64,000 nt of DNA, from positions 2,418,001 to 2,482,000 of the forward strand of contig OZ244900.1 of the NCBI GenBank assembly GCA_965221595.1, given 5' to 3'. Made by a program: the position numbers and the translations under genes. The notes under the pieces were generated by a model. That model saw only the letters and a program-made list of their open reading frames with translations, had not been told where the DNA came from and did not search any database. Of this stretch, positions 30,879 to 40,322 are shown in pieces (within the stretch, counting starts at the first letter, position 1; each line of letters starts with the position of its first letter). This stretch comes from JAAXGX01 sp965221595. Its GTDB lineage: Bacteria; Acidobacteriota; Vicinamibacteria; Vicinamibacterales; UBA8438.

Positions 30879-33548
30879 CTACCTCAGGTACAGGAACTCG
30901 TTCAGGTTGAGCATCACGTGCGCCAGATCGCCCAGACCGCGCGCGGCGGCCAGCTCGCGCGCGATGTCGGCCTCCGCGGCGGTCGGCGGGCGCGTCAGCG
31001 CGATGCGGTAGGCGAGGTCGACCTGCGCCCGCAGGTCCCCCGGCGCCGCGCGCTCCAGCCGCGCGGCGAACAGCCGCGCCTGGTTCAGCACGAACGGGTT
31101 GTTCATGAGGGTCAGCGCCTGCGTGGAGACGGTCGACACGTTGCGGGCCGCCGCCGTCTGGTTCTGGTCCGGCAGGTCGAATGTCTCGAAGAACGGGAAG
31201 GCCAGCGAGCGGCGCCGGTAGACGTAGACGCTGCGGCGCCACACCTCGGGCCCGTCGGGCTCGACGCACCAGATGCCCTCGTGCGGCACCTCGACGCGCC
31301 GCCCATCCGGCGGGCTGCCGCACCAGAGTCCCTTGCCTCCCGACGTTCGCAGGACGTCCTCGGGGACGTGCGGAAAGACGGGCGGACCGCCGACTGTCAG
31401 ATTGATACCGCCGCTGACGGTCATGATCGCGTCGCGCAGAGCCTCGGCCTCGAGCCGCTGCGGGCGGTAGCGCCACAACAGGCGGTTGTCGGGGTCCGCC
31501 GCCGCGCCGGCCTCGTGCGAGTAGGCCGATGCCATCCGGTAGGCGGCAGACGTCATCAGCAGCCGATGCATCGCCTTGATGCTCCAGCCGCGGTCCATGA
31601 ACTCCACGGCCAGCCAGTCGAGCAGCTCCGGATGCGTCGGCGCCTCGCCCATCCGGCCCAGGTTGTCCAGCGTCCGCACGATGCCGCGCCCGAAGTGGTG
31701 ATGCCAGATGCGGTTGACGATGACGCGCGCGGTGAGCGGGTTGTCGCGCGAACCAATCCACTCGGCGAGCGCGAGCCGACGCCCGGAAGTGCGCCCGTCC
31801 GGCCGGGGCACGACCGTCGGCGGGTCGCCGTAGGTCGCGGCGCTCAGAAAGCCCGGCGACATCTCGGAACCCGGGCTGAACGGATCACCCCGGATCAGGA
31901 AGTAGCTGGGGGGCGCCTGGTACGCGGGCCCGCCCGGCTCGTGCAGGAAGGTTCCCGGCTCGTCCGGCGGAAGGCGGCACTCCGGGCAGCCGACGACCTG
32001 ATCGCCGGGTCCGTCGGGCGCGAACCGGTAGTCGCCGTCGGTGACGATCTCGGCCATGGCCGGCGCTGGCGGCCGACGGGCGTCGAGCGTGGCGAGCCGC
32101 GTGCGCAGCGTGTCGACGCGAGCCCGGTGTTCCGGGCTCATGGCCGCGGCGACGTCCCAGCGCGGCGAATCGATCGCGAGCACCTGCGCCGCCAGGAGCT
32201 GCTCGCCGGGCGTGCGCTCGGTCTCCGGCTTGAAGGCCGCCGCCTGCACATGCGCGGGGAACCGCTCACGGATCAGATCGTTCCGGAACCGCTCGCGGTA
32301 GGGCGCCTCGATGACCGCGATCTCGTCCTCCAGCGGGCGCTGGAGGCGGTCGATGGCGGCGTTCTGCGCGCGCCACGCGTCGGCCGCCGCCCGGTCGAGG
32401 AGCGGCCAGTCCGTCTCGACGTAGCCGAAGATCGACGCCTGCAGGCGGTAGTAGTCCCGCTGCGGAATCGGATCGAACTTGTGGTCGTGGCAGCGGGCGC
32501 ACTGGACCGTCATCCCCAGCATCCCGCGTCCGACCGTCTCGAGCACGTCGTCGAGGTAGTCGTGCCGCCGCTCAGGGTTGTCCTTCTCGCGGAACTGGAC
32601 ACGCGGTCCGGCCCGCAGGAAGCCCGTAGCGATCAGCGTCTCGTCGGTGACGAGGTCGAGCTCGTCACCCGCGATCTGCTCGCGGATGAACTGGTTGTAG
32701 GGCTTGTCGGCATTGAAGGCGTCGATTACGTAGTCCCGGTAGCGCCAGGCGTTCGGCCGCGTGTAGTCCTGCTCGAAGCCGGCCGAGTCCGCATAGCGCG
32801 CCACGTCGAGCCAGTGTCGGCCCCAGCGCTCGCCGTAGTGCGGCGAGGCCAGCAGCCGATCGACGAGCCTCTCCCAGGCGCCCCGCGCGGTGTCGGCCAG
32901 GAACTCGTCCGTCTGCGCCGGGGTCGGGGGCATGCCGGTGAGATCCAGGTAGGCGCGGCGCAGCAGCGTCAGCCGGTCGGCGGGCGGCGCAGCGCTGATC
33001 CCCGCCGGGCGGCGGGCCGCCTCGAGAAAGCGGTCCACCGGGTGGGTGAACTCGCCGGACACCGGCACCGGCGAGCGTATCGGACGCCGGAAGGCCCAGT
33101 AGTCGCGGGCGTCGGGCGGCAGCTCGCCGCTCTCCAGCGCCGCCAGCGCAGCGGCGGCCGTCGGCGCGCCGCCGGCATCCCAGTGCGCTCCCTCGTCGAT
33201 CCAGGTGCGCAGAACTGCCACCTCGGCGGCGCTGAGACGCTCGCCGCCCATCGGCATCGGCGGTCGATCGAGGCCGGCCACCATCCGGAAGAGCCGGCTC
33301 TCCTCCGCGCGGCCAGGCACCAGCGCCGGTCCCTGCGTGCCGCCCTCGAGCGCGCCGGCGCGCGTCCGAAGGTCGAGACCGGAAAGCTGCGCGGCGGCGC
33401 CGTGGCAGTTCCAGCAGGTCCGCTCCATGATGGGACGGACGTGCTCCTCGAACGTGATGGGCGCAGTCTGGGCTGCGGCCGCGGCAACGAGCGCCGCCGT
33501 GGCCACGGCCGTCAGACCGGCTGTGACCGACGGTCCTGCACCGGGCAT
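30879..33548 (-). CDS. PSCyt1/DUF1549/DUF1553 heme protein
   Basis: This exported protein of about 889 residues has an N-terminal cytochrome-like domain with CWNCH (ERTCWNCHGAA) and a Met in GLDRPPMPMGGERLS. A DUF1549 domain follows (FLEAARRPAG, LTLLRRAYLDLTGMPPTP, HYGERWGRHWLDVARYADS). A second CxxCH lies in TVQCARCHDHKFDPI, then DUF1553 (RLALAEWIGSRDNPLTARVIVNRIWHHHFG, DNLGRMGEAPTHPELLDWLA). The order is canonical for the planctomycete-type cytochrome family. The ATG at 33548 gives a normal signal peptide (TAVATAALVAAAAAQ); longer frames run through low-complexity sequence. Confidence 0.93.
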   Translation of the reverse strand: MPGAGPSVTAGLTAVATAALVAAAAAQTAPITFEEHVRPIMERTCWNCHGAAAQLSGLDLRTRAGALEGGTQGPALVPGRAEESRLFRMVAGLDRPPMPMGGERLSAAEVAVLRTWIDEGAHWDAGGAPTAAAALAALESGELPPDARDYWAFRRPIRSPVPVSGEFTHPVDRFLEAARRPAGISAAPPADRLTLLRRAYLDLTGMPPTPAQTDEFLADTARGAWERLVDRLLASPHYGERWGRHWLDVARYADSAGFEQDYTRPNAWRYRDYVIDAFNADKPYNQFIREQIAGDELDLVTDETLIATGFLRAGPRVQFREKDNPERRHDYLDDVLETVGRGMLGMTVQCARCHDHKFDPIPQRDYYRLQASIFGYVETDWPLLDRAAADAWRAQNAAIDRLQRPLEDEIAVIEAPYRERFRNDLIRERFPAHVQAAAFKPETERTPGEQLLAAQVLAIDSPRWDVAAAMSPEHRARVDTLRTRLATLDARRPPAPAMAEIVTDGDYRFAPDGPGDQVVGCPECRLPPDEPGTFLHEPGGPAYQAPPSYFLIRGDPFSPGSEMSPGFLSAATYGDPPTVVPRPDGRTSGRRLALAEWIGSRDNPLTARVIVNRIWHHHFGRGIVRTLDNLGRMGEAPTHPELLDWLAVEFMDRGWSIKAMHRLLMTSAAYRMASAYSHEAGAAADPDNRLLWRYRPQRLEAEALRDAIMTVSGGINLTVGGPPVFPHVPEDVLRTSGGKGLWCGSPPDGRRVEVPHEGIWCVEPDGPEVWRRSVYVYRRRSLAFPFFETFDLPDQNQTAAARNVSTVSTQALTLMNNPFVLNQARLFAARLERAAPGDLRAQVDLAYRIALTRPPTAAEADIARELAAARGLGDLAHVMLNLNEFLYLR

Positions 33549-33802
33549 GGGTCCCCCGTCACTCCAGTCGCGCGAAACACGCAGCCCACACGATAACATC
33601 TTCACCCCGCGTTCACCCCGCGCCGGGCTTACTTCACTCGGGGCTGCGCCCCGACCCCCCGGCGTCCGCTTGCGGGCGCCTTTCGCCCGCGCCGCTCCCG
33701 CCGCGGCGCGCCGTGCGTGCCTTGCGCGGCAGGTGAGTCCGGAGGCATGATTGCATGGCACATGGGCTTGTTCCGTAGCGGAACGCACAGAGGAGGACAG
33801 CG

Positions 33803-34837
33803 ATGAGATTGCGAAGTCAGTCGGCGGCCGTTGCCGTGCTGGCGCTCGGGGCCCTGCTGCCGGCGCTCGCCGCGGCACAGTCGGCGGTGCCCACCACGCC
33901 GTGGGGCGATCCCGACATCCAGGGCGTGTGGGACTACCGCACGCTCACGCCGCTCGAGCGGCCCGTGGAGTTCGGGGACAAGGCGTATCTGACCGAGGAA
34001 GAGGCGGCCGAGCTCGAGCGCGAGACACTGGCGCGCAACGAACGCCTGCTCACTCGCGAGCGGCAGACCACCACCGCCAGCGATCAGGTCGACCGGCGCG
34101 CGGACGGCACGCCCGGCTTCTACAACAACTTCTGGCTGGACCGGGGCACCACGGCCATCGGCACGCGCCGCACGTCGCTGATCGTGGAGCCGTCCGATGG
34201 CAGGCTGCCGGCCCTGACGGGGCCCGCCGCGAACCGGGCCGCGTCGGCGGAAGCGGCGCGCATCGCCGCGGTCCGCCGCGGCATGCTGCCCGCCGCGAGC
34301 TGGACCGACCTCGACGCGGGGGACCGCTGCATCCAGCACGCAAAGGCCGGGCCGCCCCTCAGCACCGGCGGCTACAACAACAACGTGCAGATCTTCCAGA
34401 TTCCCGGCTACGTGGTGCTGCTGGCCGAGCAGAACTACGACGCGCGCATCATCCCGCTCGATGGCCGGCCGCACGTGGAGCCGGGAATCCGGCAGTGGAT
34501 GGGCGACTCGCGCGGCCGCTGGGAAGGTGACACACTGATCATCGAGACCGTCCACTTCAACGGCAAGCACGACCAGATCGGTCGGCCGCTGCTCAGCTCC
34601 GGCGAGAACTTGCGACTCATCGAGCGCCTGACGCGCATGGACGCCGAGAACCTGATGTACGAGTACACGGTCGAGGATCCGACCATCTGGACGAGCGCCT
34701 GGACCGCCCAGCATCCGATGAAGCTGAATCCGGACCCGCTCTACGAGTTCGCCTGTCACGAGGGGAACTACGGGCTCGAGGGCATCCTCGCCGGCTCCCG
34801 CGTCGAGGAGGCGGAGGCGATGGCGGCGTCGAAGTAG
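33803..34837 (+). CDS. Secreted NGIW-type protein, CHEGNY subtype
   Basis: This 344-residue exported protein has a signal peptide (1-26, ending LAAAQ). The family motif is TPWGDPDIQGVWDYRTLTPLERP, followed by an acidic TEEEAAELE helix and FYNNFWLDRG. The core is RQWMGDSRGRWEGDTLIIETVHFN, and the C-terminal motif is YEFACHEGNYGLEGILAG. It is closest to the genes at 53.1, 59 and 63.4 kb. The Cys in RCIQH and the Cys in ACHEGNY are conserved across that subtype. Ribosome site AGAGGAGGACAGCG. No known enzymatic function. Confidence 0.87.
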   Translation: MRLRSQSAAVAVLALGALLPALAAAQSAVPTTPWGDPDIQGVWDYRTLTPLERPVEFGDKAYLTEEEAAELERETLARNERLLTRERQTTTASDQVDRRADGTPGFYNNFWLDRGTTAIGTRRTSLIVEPSDGRLPALTGPAANRAASAEAARIAAVRRGMLPAASWTDLDAGDRCIQHAKAGPPLSTGGYNNNVQIFQIPGYVVLLAEQNYDARIIPLDGRPHVEPGIRQWMGDSRGRWEGDTLIIETVHFNGKHDQIGRPLLSSGENLRLIERLTRMDAENLMYEYTVEDPTIWTSAWTAQHPMKLNPDPLYEFACHEGNYGLEGILAGSRVEEAEAMAASK

Positions 34838-34894
34838 CCGCTGCGGTTGGTCAGGCGGGGTGGTCGGAGCCGCCCCGCCGCCCCTTCTCGCCGG

Positions 34895-35356
34895 TCAGCC
34901 GCCGGCGTCGAACAGATCCTGCATCACCACGTAGCCGCCCAGGCGCATGCCCAACGCCGCGTAGGCGGCCTGGGCGCGGGCGTTCCCCTGCTCCACGTAC
35001 AGCCGCACGCCCACGACGCCGGCCGCCGCCGCGCGCGCCCGGATGTGCTCGTAGAGCGCGCGACATACGCCCCGCCGCCGGTGGTCGGGATGCACGTACA
35101 CGCTCTGGATCCACCAGATGTCGCCGTTACGCCAGTCGCTCCATTCGTGCGTGTGCATCATCTGACCGACGATGCCCGGTGCGCAGGCCACGTAGTAGGC
35201 GCCGCGCGCGGCATCCGCCAGCAGGCCCCGCACGCCCCGGTGCACCGTCCGGCGATCCAGGCGGATATCCTCGCTCTCCGCAGCCAGACGGATGTTGAAG
35301 TCGACTATCGTCTCCAGATCGTCGAGGGTGGCCGTGCGGACGACGAGCTTGCTCAT
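34895..35356 (-). CDS. GNAT-family N-acetyltransferase
   Basis: This 153-residue cytoplasmic enzyme has the GNAT motif A WIQSVYVHPDHRRRGVCRALY (Q/RxxGxG/A loop as RRRGVCRA) and the final motif B LYVEQGNARAQAAYAALGM, in which the N-A-x-A-x-x-x-Y element is typical. It starts MSKLVVRTATLDDLETIVDFN. It acetylates an amine with acetyl-CoA; the substrate cannot be predicted. It converges on the NGIW-type gene. Ribosome site GGAGATGCCTCC region is modest. Confidence 0.92.
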   Translation of the reverse strand: MSKLVVRTATLDDLETIVDFNIRLAAESEDIRLDRRTVHRGVRGLLADAARGAYYVACAPGIVGQMMHTHEWSDWRNGDIWWIQSVYVHPDHRRRGVCRALYEHIRARAAAAGVVGVRLYVEQGNARAQAAYAALGMRLGGYVVMQDLFDAGG

Positions 35357-35402
35357 GGAGGCATCTCCGGTTGGGGATCCGACGCGCAGGCGACCGCGTC
35401 CG

Positions 35403-36239
35403 TCAGTCGCGACCGGTCAGCGGCTGCAGACCGGTCGCGGCGACCGTCGCGGCCACCGCCGCGGACGACAGGTAGTCGATGAGCCGTCGCCCGCCCGCCG
35501 CGTTCCGCGCCTGCGTCATGACGCCGGTCGAGAACGTAGTGATCCGCTGGTACTCGGCCGGGATGGGACCGGCGTACGCCGCCCCCGCGATGGACAGGAT
35601 CTCGCTCACCTGCTGGAAGCCGACCTCGACCTCGCCGCGCGCGACGACCGCGGCCACGCGTTCGCTGACGATGCGGCGGCTCTTCGGCGCGAGCTGCTCG
35701 GCCAGACCGAGCCGCGGAAAGAGCTCCGTGGCCAGGTACGTGCCGCTCACGCTCGCCGAGTAGCCGATCGACTCGGCGGCGAGCAGCGCCGCCCGGAAGG
35801 CCGCCGGCGTGCTGATGTCCGGCACGGGGGCGCCCTCCCGCACCGCCATGCCGATGGACGAACTGGCCAGATCCACGCGCGAGTCCGGTCGCACGAGGCC
35901 GCGCGCGGTCAACTCGTTCAGCCCGGCCTGCGACATGATCAGCACGTCGTGGCGCTCGCCGCGCGCCAGCCGGGCCGGGATCGAGTCGGGCGCACCGCCC
36001 GTGGACGCGCCCTGCGCCGTGACCAGCCGCGCGCCGGTTGCCGCTTCGAAGCGCGGGGCCAGCACGTCGTACGCCGCGGCGAAGCCGCCCGACGTGAGCA
36101 CGTGCACCTGGCCCTGCGCGTGCGTCTCGTCCCCGGCCCGCTGCGCGCGCAACGGTGCCGCCGCCCACGCGGCGACCGTCGCCGCCAGCGCGAACGCCAG
36201 CGCTGCCGCCCACCCCCGCGGGCTGCGACCGTGTCCCAT
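35403..36239 (-). CDS. Orphan type 2 periplasmic solute-binding protein (ModA-like)
   Basis: This 278-residue exported binding protein has a signal peptide at about 1-33 (LAFALAATVAAWAAAPLRAQ). The fold markers are VHVLTSGGFAAAYDVLAPRFE, ARGERHDVLIMSQAGLNEL, SIGYSASVSGTYLATELFPRLG and GEVEVGFQQVSEIL, which match the molybdate-binding ModA-like group. No permease or ATPase gene is nearby, so it is an orphan, as in many proteobacterial homologues. Its ATG lies only 25 bases from the divergent tcuA start, with a perfect palindrome between, so it may be co-controlled with tricarballylate use. Confidence 0.85.
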   Translation of the reverse strand: MGHGRSPRGWAAALAFALAATVAAWAAAPLRAQRAGDETHAQGQVHVLTSGGFAAAYDVLAPRFEAATGARLVTAQGASTGGAPDSIPARLARGERHDVLIMSQAGLNELTARGLVRPDSRVDLASSSIGMAVREGAPVPDISTPAAFRAALLAAESIGYSASVSGTYLATELFPRLGLAEQLAPKSRRIVSERVAAVVARGEVEVGFQQVSEILSIAGAAYAGPIPAEYQRITTFSTGVMTQARNAAGGRRLIDYLSSAAVAATVAATGLQPLTGRD

Positions 36240-36244
36240 GCCAA

Positions 36245-36257
36245 CTGATAGTATCAG
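36245..36257. promoter_or_regulatory. Symmetric divergent promoter palindrome
   Basis: CTGATA-G-TATCAG is a perfect inverted repeat filling most of the 25-base gap between two divergent start codons. Each strand reads TAGTAT or TACTAT about 8-10 bases from its ATG, which is where a -10 box for a leaderless mRNA would sit. Confidence 0.5.
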
Positions 36258-36264
36258 CACACCG

Positions 36265-37659
36265 ATGCACCCGGGCCGCACGTACGACGTCCTCGTCGCG
36301 GGCGGCGGCAACGCGGCCCTCTGCGCGGCCCTGACGGCCCGCTCAGCGGGCGCGAGCGTGCTGCTGCTCGAGTCCGCCCCCAGGCACTTCCGCGGCGGCA
36401 ACAGCCGGCATACCCGCAACCTGCGCTGCATGCACGACGGGCCGGCGCATCCCTTGACCGGCACCTACTCCGCGGAGCAGTACTGGCGGGACCTGCTGGA
36501 CGTGACCGGCGGGCAGACCAGCGAGAGGCTGGCCCGGCAGGTGATCGCCGGCACGGCGGGCTGCCGCGAGTGGATGACCGCCCACGGCGTGCGCTTCCAG
36601 CCGGCGCTGGGCGGCGCCCTGCATCTGTCGCACACCAACGCGTTCTTCCTGGGCGGGGGCAAGACGCTGATCAACGCCTACTACCGGGCCGCCGCACGCC
36701 TGGGCGTCGAGGTCGAGTACGACGCCGAGGTCCGCGACCTGGACGTCGAGCAGGGCCGGTTTCGAAGCGCGTGCGTCGCGCGCGACGGCCGCCTCGAAAA
36801 GGTCCGCGCCAGAGCCTTCGTGGCCGCGTCCGGCGGCTTCCAGGCCAATCTCGACTGGCTGCGGGCGGCGTGGGGCGAGGCGGCCGACAACTTCCTGGTC
36901 CGGGGCACGCCGTACGACACCGGTCGCGTCCTGCGCGCGCTGATGGACCGCGGCGCCCGCACCACGGGGGATCCCACCCAGTGCCATGCCGTGGCGATAG
37001 ACGGCCGGGCGCCCCGCTTCGACGGCGGCATCGTGACCCGCGTGGACTGCATCCCGCTCGGCATCGTGGTCAATGCACGCGCCGAGCGATTCCACGACGA
37101 GGGCGAGGACCTCTGGCCCAAGCGCTACGCCATCTGGGGCCGGCTGGTAGCCCGGCAGCCGGGGCAGACGGCATTCGTCATCTTCGACGCGCGTGCCCGC
37201 GGGTTGTTCATCCCGCCGATGCTGCCTCCCGTGGAGGCGCCGTCCATTCCCGCGCTCGCCGCCGAGCTGGGGCTCGAACCGGGCGTGCTCGAGCGCACCG
37301 TCTCCGACTACAACGCCGCGGTACGGCCGGGCACCTTCGATCACACGGGGCTCGATACCTGCTCGACGGCCGGGCTGACGCCGCCGAAGAGCCACTGGGC
37401 GCGGCGGCTGGACCATCCGCCGTTCTGCGCCTATCCGCTGCGACCCGGCATCACGTTCACGTACCTGGGGGTGGCGGTCGACGCGCGGGCCCGCATCATC
37501 TGGCAGGACGGAACACCGGCCGAGAACCTGTTCGCTGCCGGCGAGATCATGGCCGGCAACATCCTGGGGCAGGGCTACCTCGCGGGGCTCGGCATGTCGA
37601 TAGGCACCGTGTTCGGCCGCCAGGCCGGCGAGGAGGCGGCGCGCCGTGCCCGCGACTAG
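36265..37659 (+). CDS. tcuA: FAD-dependent tricarballylate dehydrogenase
   Basis: This 464-residue flavoprotein oxidises tricarballylate to cis-aconitate in the TcuABC pathway. The dinucleotide site VLVAGGGNAALCAALTARSAGASVL is at the N-terminus, and the GGNSRHTRNLRC segment after the second strand is characteristic of TcuA. A fumarate-reductase-like substrate region follows, and the C-terminal FAD site is LFAAGEIMAGNILGQGYLAGLGM. The stop lies 14 bases inside the following gene, so the two are coupled. It lacks a signal, so it is cytoplasmic or membrane-associated through TcuB. A start nine codons earlier overlaps the divergent gene and is less likely. Confidence 0.92.
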   Translation: MHPGRTYDVLVAGGGNAALCAALTARSAGASVLLLESAPRHFRGGNSRHTRNLRCMHDGPAHPLTGTYSAEQYWRDLLDVTGGQTSERLARQVIAGTAGCREWMTAHGVRFQPALGGALHLSHTNAFFLGGGKTLINAYYRAAARLGVEVEYDAEVRDLDVEQGRFRSACVARDGRLEKVRARAFVAASGGFQANLDWLRAAWGEAADNFLVRGTPYDTGRVLRALMDRGARTTGDPTQCHAVAIDGRAPRFDGGIVTRVDCIPLGIVVNARAERFHDEGEDLWPKRYAIWGRLVARQPGQTAFVIFDARARGLFIPPMLPPVEAPSIPALAAELGLEPGVLERTVSDYNAAVRPGTFDHTGLDTCSTAGLTPPKSHWARRLDHPPFCAYPLRPGITFTYLGVAVDARARIIWQDGTPAENLFAAGEIMAGNILGQGYLAGLGMSIGTVFGRQAGEEAARRARD

Positions 37660-38755
37660 CAGCCGGACGTCGGACGCGACGCGGCTGCCCCTGCCGCTCG
37701 TCGAGGAGGGACGCCACGCGGCCCGCATCTGCAACGCCTGCCGCTACTGCGAGGGCCTCTGCCCCGTGTTCCCCGCGATCGAGCGGCACCTCGACTTCGG
37801 GGAACGGGACCTCCGCTACCTGGCGAACCTCTGCCACGACTGCGGCGAATGCCTCGACGCCTGCCAGTACGCCCCGCCCCACCCCTTCGGGGTCGACCTG
37901 CCGCGCACGCTCGCCGCCCTGCGCCGCGCGTCCTACCGCACCTACGCCTGGCCGGCGCGCATCGCCGGGCTCTTCGAGCGCAGCGGTCTGGCGCTGCTCC
38001 TGGGCGCCGCGGCCGCGCCGCTGCTCTTCGCCCTGGTGCTGGCCCTGGCGGTCGGCGGCGACGTCCTGTTCGCACCACACGCTGACGAGCAGGGCGCCTT
38101 CTATCGGGTCATGCCCCACACCGCGATGGTCGGCGTCTTCGGCGCGCTGGCGTCGTTCGCCGCGGCGGCCCTGCTGGTCGGGCTGCGCCGCTGCTGGCGC
38201 GACTTCGGCCTCGGCGCGGGCGCGGCGCCGAGGCGCGGCGCACTGCGGCAGGCGGCACGGGACATGGTGACCCTGCGCCATCTGGCCGACGGCGACCCGG
38301 ACGGGGGCGCGTTCCGACGCGGCTGGCATCACTGCACGTTCTACGGCTTCCTGCTCTGCTTCGCTGCCACCACGGTGGCTGCCGTCTACCACAACGTGCT
38401 GGGCTGGCCGGCGCCGTACCCGCTGTGGAGCGCACCGGTGCTGCTGGGCTCCGTCGGCGGTGCGGGTCTGCTGATCGGCCCGGCCGGCCTGCTGTGGATG
38501 AAGCTGCGCCGTCCGCCGGAACGGCAAGACCGGGCGCAGTTCGGCATGGACCTGGTGCTGCTGGTGCTCCTCTTCGAGACCAGCCTCACCGGGTTCCTGC
38601 TGCTGGCGGCGCGCGAGTCGGCGGCCATGGGCACGCTGCTGGGCGTCCACCTCGGCGCCGTCGCGGGGCTGTTCCTGCTGCTGCCGTACGGCAAGTTCGT
38701 GCACGGCCTGTACCGCTTCTGCGCACTCGTCCGCTGCGCGCTGGAGACCAGGTAG
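37646..38755 (+). CDS. tcuB: Tricarballylate oxidation electron-transfer protein
   Basis: This 369-residue Fe-S membrane protein takes electrons from TcuA to the quinone pool. The N-terminus has two cysteine clusters, CNACRYCEGLCPVF and CHDCGECLDACQYAPPH, for 4Fe-4S centres. It is followed by six or so TM helices with heme-ligand-type histidines (MPHTAMVGVFG, GWHHCTFYGFLLCF, YHNVLGW, GVHLGAVAGLF). The layout matches TcuB/CitB of Salmonella and Bordetella. A GTG start overlaps tcuA. One base after its stop comes the tctC start, so oxidation and transport are in one operon. Confidence 0.92.
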   Translation: MPATSSRTSDATRLPLPLVEEGRHAARICNACRYCEGLCPVFPAIERHLDFGERDLRYLANLCHDCGECLDACQYAPPHPFGVDLPRTLAALRRASYRTYAWPARIAGLFERSGLALLLGAAAAPLLFALVLALAVGGDVLFAPHADEQGAFYRVMPHTAMVGVFGALASFAAAALLVGLRRCWRDFGLGAGAAPRRGALRQAARDMVTLRHLADGDPDGGAFRRGWHHCTFYGFLLCFAATTVAAVYHNVLGWPAPYPLWSAPVLLGSVGGAGLLIGPAGLLWMKLRRPPERQDRAQFGMDLVLLVLLFETSLTGFLLLAARESAAMGTLLGVHLGAVAGLFLLLPYGKFVHGLYRFCALVRCALETR

Positions 38756-38756
38756 C

Positions 38757-39710
38757 ATGCGTCTGCCGTGCGCCGCCATGCTCGCGGTCGTGCTGGCCTG
38801 CACCGGACAACCGGTCACGGGGCCGGCGGTACTGACCATCCTGGCGCCGGCGGCCCCCGGCGGCGGCTGGGACCAGACGGCGCGTGCCCTGCAGGCGGCG
38901 CTGCAGGACGGCGCGGCGGCCGGGGGCGTCCGGGTGGTTAACGTCGCCGGCGCCGGCGGCACCATCGGCCTGGCGCAGTTCGTCAACAACAACGTCGGGC
39001 GCGGCGACGTGCTGCTGGTCACCGGCCTCATCATGGTCGGCGCCGTACTGACCAACCGCTCGGCGGTGACGCTGGAGGAAACGACGCCGATAGCCCGCCT
39101 GACCGGCGACTACGAGGTGCTGGTGGTCCCCGCCGATTCGCCGTACGACCATCTGGACGCCTTTCTCGAAGCGTGGCGGCAGCGCCCCGGCGCGCTCGCC
39201 ATCGCGGGCGGGTCGGCCGGCGGCACCGACCACATGCTCGCCGGCCTGCTGGCAGCGGAGGCCGGCATGGACCCGACCGCGATCAACTACGTGCCGCATT
39301 CCGGCGGGGGCGAGTCGATCGCCTCGATTCTGGGCGGCCAGGTGGCGGCAGGCATCAACGGCGTCAGCGAGCTGGCAGCGCTGATCGATGCCGGCCGCCT
39401 GCGGGCGCTGGCCATTTCGAGCGCCGAGCGCCTGCCGGGTCGCGCCATCCCGACCTTCCGCGAGCAGGGGGTCGACCTGACGCTGACCAACTGGCGCGGC
39501 GTCGTCGGTCCGCCGCGCCTGTCCGACGAGCAGCGCGCCGCGCTGACCGTGCGGATCGATGCGCTGCGCGGGTCAGCTGCCTGGCAGGCGACCCTCGCGC
39601 GGAACGACTGGATCGATCTGCACCTCTCGGGTCCCGCGTTCGAGGCGTTCCTGGACGCCGAGCGGGCGCGCGCGGCCGGCGTGCTCGCGTCGATCGGGCT
39701 GACGCAATGA
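38757..39710 (+). CDS. tctC: Tripartite tricarboxylate transporter binding protein
   Basis: This 317-residue periplasmic binding protein (TctC/Bug family) has an N-terminal signal with AVVLACTG, possibly a lipobox. Family motifs are ILAPAAPGGGWDQTARALQ, VVNVAGAGGTIGLAQF, AGGSAGGTDHMLAGLLA, YVPHSGGGESIASILGGQV and GVVGPPRLSDEQRAAL. It captures citrate, tricarballylate or a similar tricarboxylate for TctAB. Its stop overlaps the tctB start as ATGA. Its place directly after tcuAB indicates that tricarballylate or a related acid is the transported substrate. Confidence 0.92.
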   Translation: MRLPCAAMLAVVLACTGQPVTGPAVLTILAPAAPGGGWDQTARALQAALQDGAAAGGVRVVNVAGAGGTIGLAQFVNNNVGRGDVLLVTGLIMVGAVLTNRSAVTLEETTPIARLTGDYEVLVVPADSPYDHLDAFLEAWRQRPGALAIAGGSAGGTDHMLAGLLAAEAGMDPTAINYVPHSGGGESIASILGGQVAAGINGVSELAALIDAGRLRALAISSAERLPGRAIPTFREQGVDLTLTNWRGVVGPPRLSDEQRAALTVRIDALRGSAAWQATLARNDWIDLHLSGPAFEAFLDAERARAAGVLASIGLTQ

Positions 39711-40174
39711 CAGCCCGCGCCGACCTGTTGCTCGGCGGCGGCGCCATCCTGCTGGGTCTCGTGCTCGGTGCCGGCGCGGCGCACATCGACACCGGTTTCG
39801 GCTACGACCGTATCGGGCCGCGCACGGTGCCGTACGGCGTCGCGCTCGCACTGCTGCTGCTGGGGGGCGCCCTGGTCGCGCCGACCCTGCGCGCAAGCCG
39901 GCGCCCCGACGGGCCGGCAGCCGCCCCACCGCGCTGGGCCGCGCTGGGCTGGCTGGCACTCGCGGGCGTGCTGTTTCCGGTGCTGGTCGGACGCGCCGGC
40001 TTCATCGCAGCCGCGAGCCTGCAGTTCTGGCTGGTCGCGCGCGCCTTCGCCGCGGGCCGTCCACTGCGCGACGGTGTGGTGGCCGTGCTGCTCGCCACGA
40101 CCGTTTACGCCGCCTTCGCCCGCGGCCTGGGCTTGGCCCTGCCGGCCGGACTGCTTGAAGCACTGCTTTTCTGA
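39707..40174 (+). CDS. tctB: Tripartite tricarboxylate transporter small membrane subunit
   Basis: This 155-residue TctB protein has four TM helices at about 7-24, 44-61, 79-103 and 123-145 (LLLGGGAILLGLVLGAG, LALLLLGGALVAPTL, WLALAGVLFPVLVGRAGF, VVAVLLATTVYAAFARG). The GVLFPVLVGRAGFIAAASL segment and the IGPRTVPYGVA loop fit the family (usually IGPGFFP). It is coupled to tctC by a 4-base overlap. Its large partner tctA is not adjacent but lies 3.3 kb downstream on the same strand, which is an unusual separation. Confidence 0.9.
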   Translation: MTARADLLLGGGAILLGLVLGAGAAHIDTGFGYDRIGPRTVPYGVALALLLLGGALVAPTLRASRRPDGPAAAPPRWAALGWLALAGVLFPVLVGRAGFIAAASLQFWLVARAFAAGRPLRDGVVAVLLATTVYAAFARGLGLALPAGLLEALLF

Positions 40175-40322
40175 TACCGGACGGCGCGCCGCCCGCATCC
40201 CCGGCGCCGGCTCGCGGGGACCCCGGCGCGCAGACTCCAGTCCGGTTTTTCGCATAGAATCGTCGGCGGTCAGCAAGAGAACCGGTCGACCCGCGAGGGT
40301 TCCGCCAACCAAGGAGGCAGGA

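Noticed and set aside
40201..40255. Possible terminator after tctB with a T-run at 40246-40250
   Set aside because: The GC-rich stem at 40202-40229 is separated from the T-run by about 15 bases and no good hairpin abuts the T-run.
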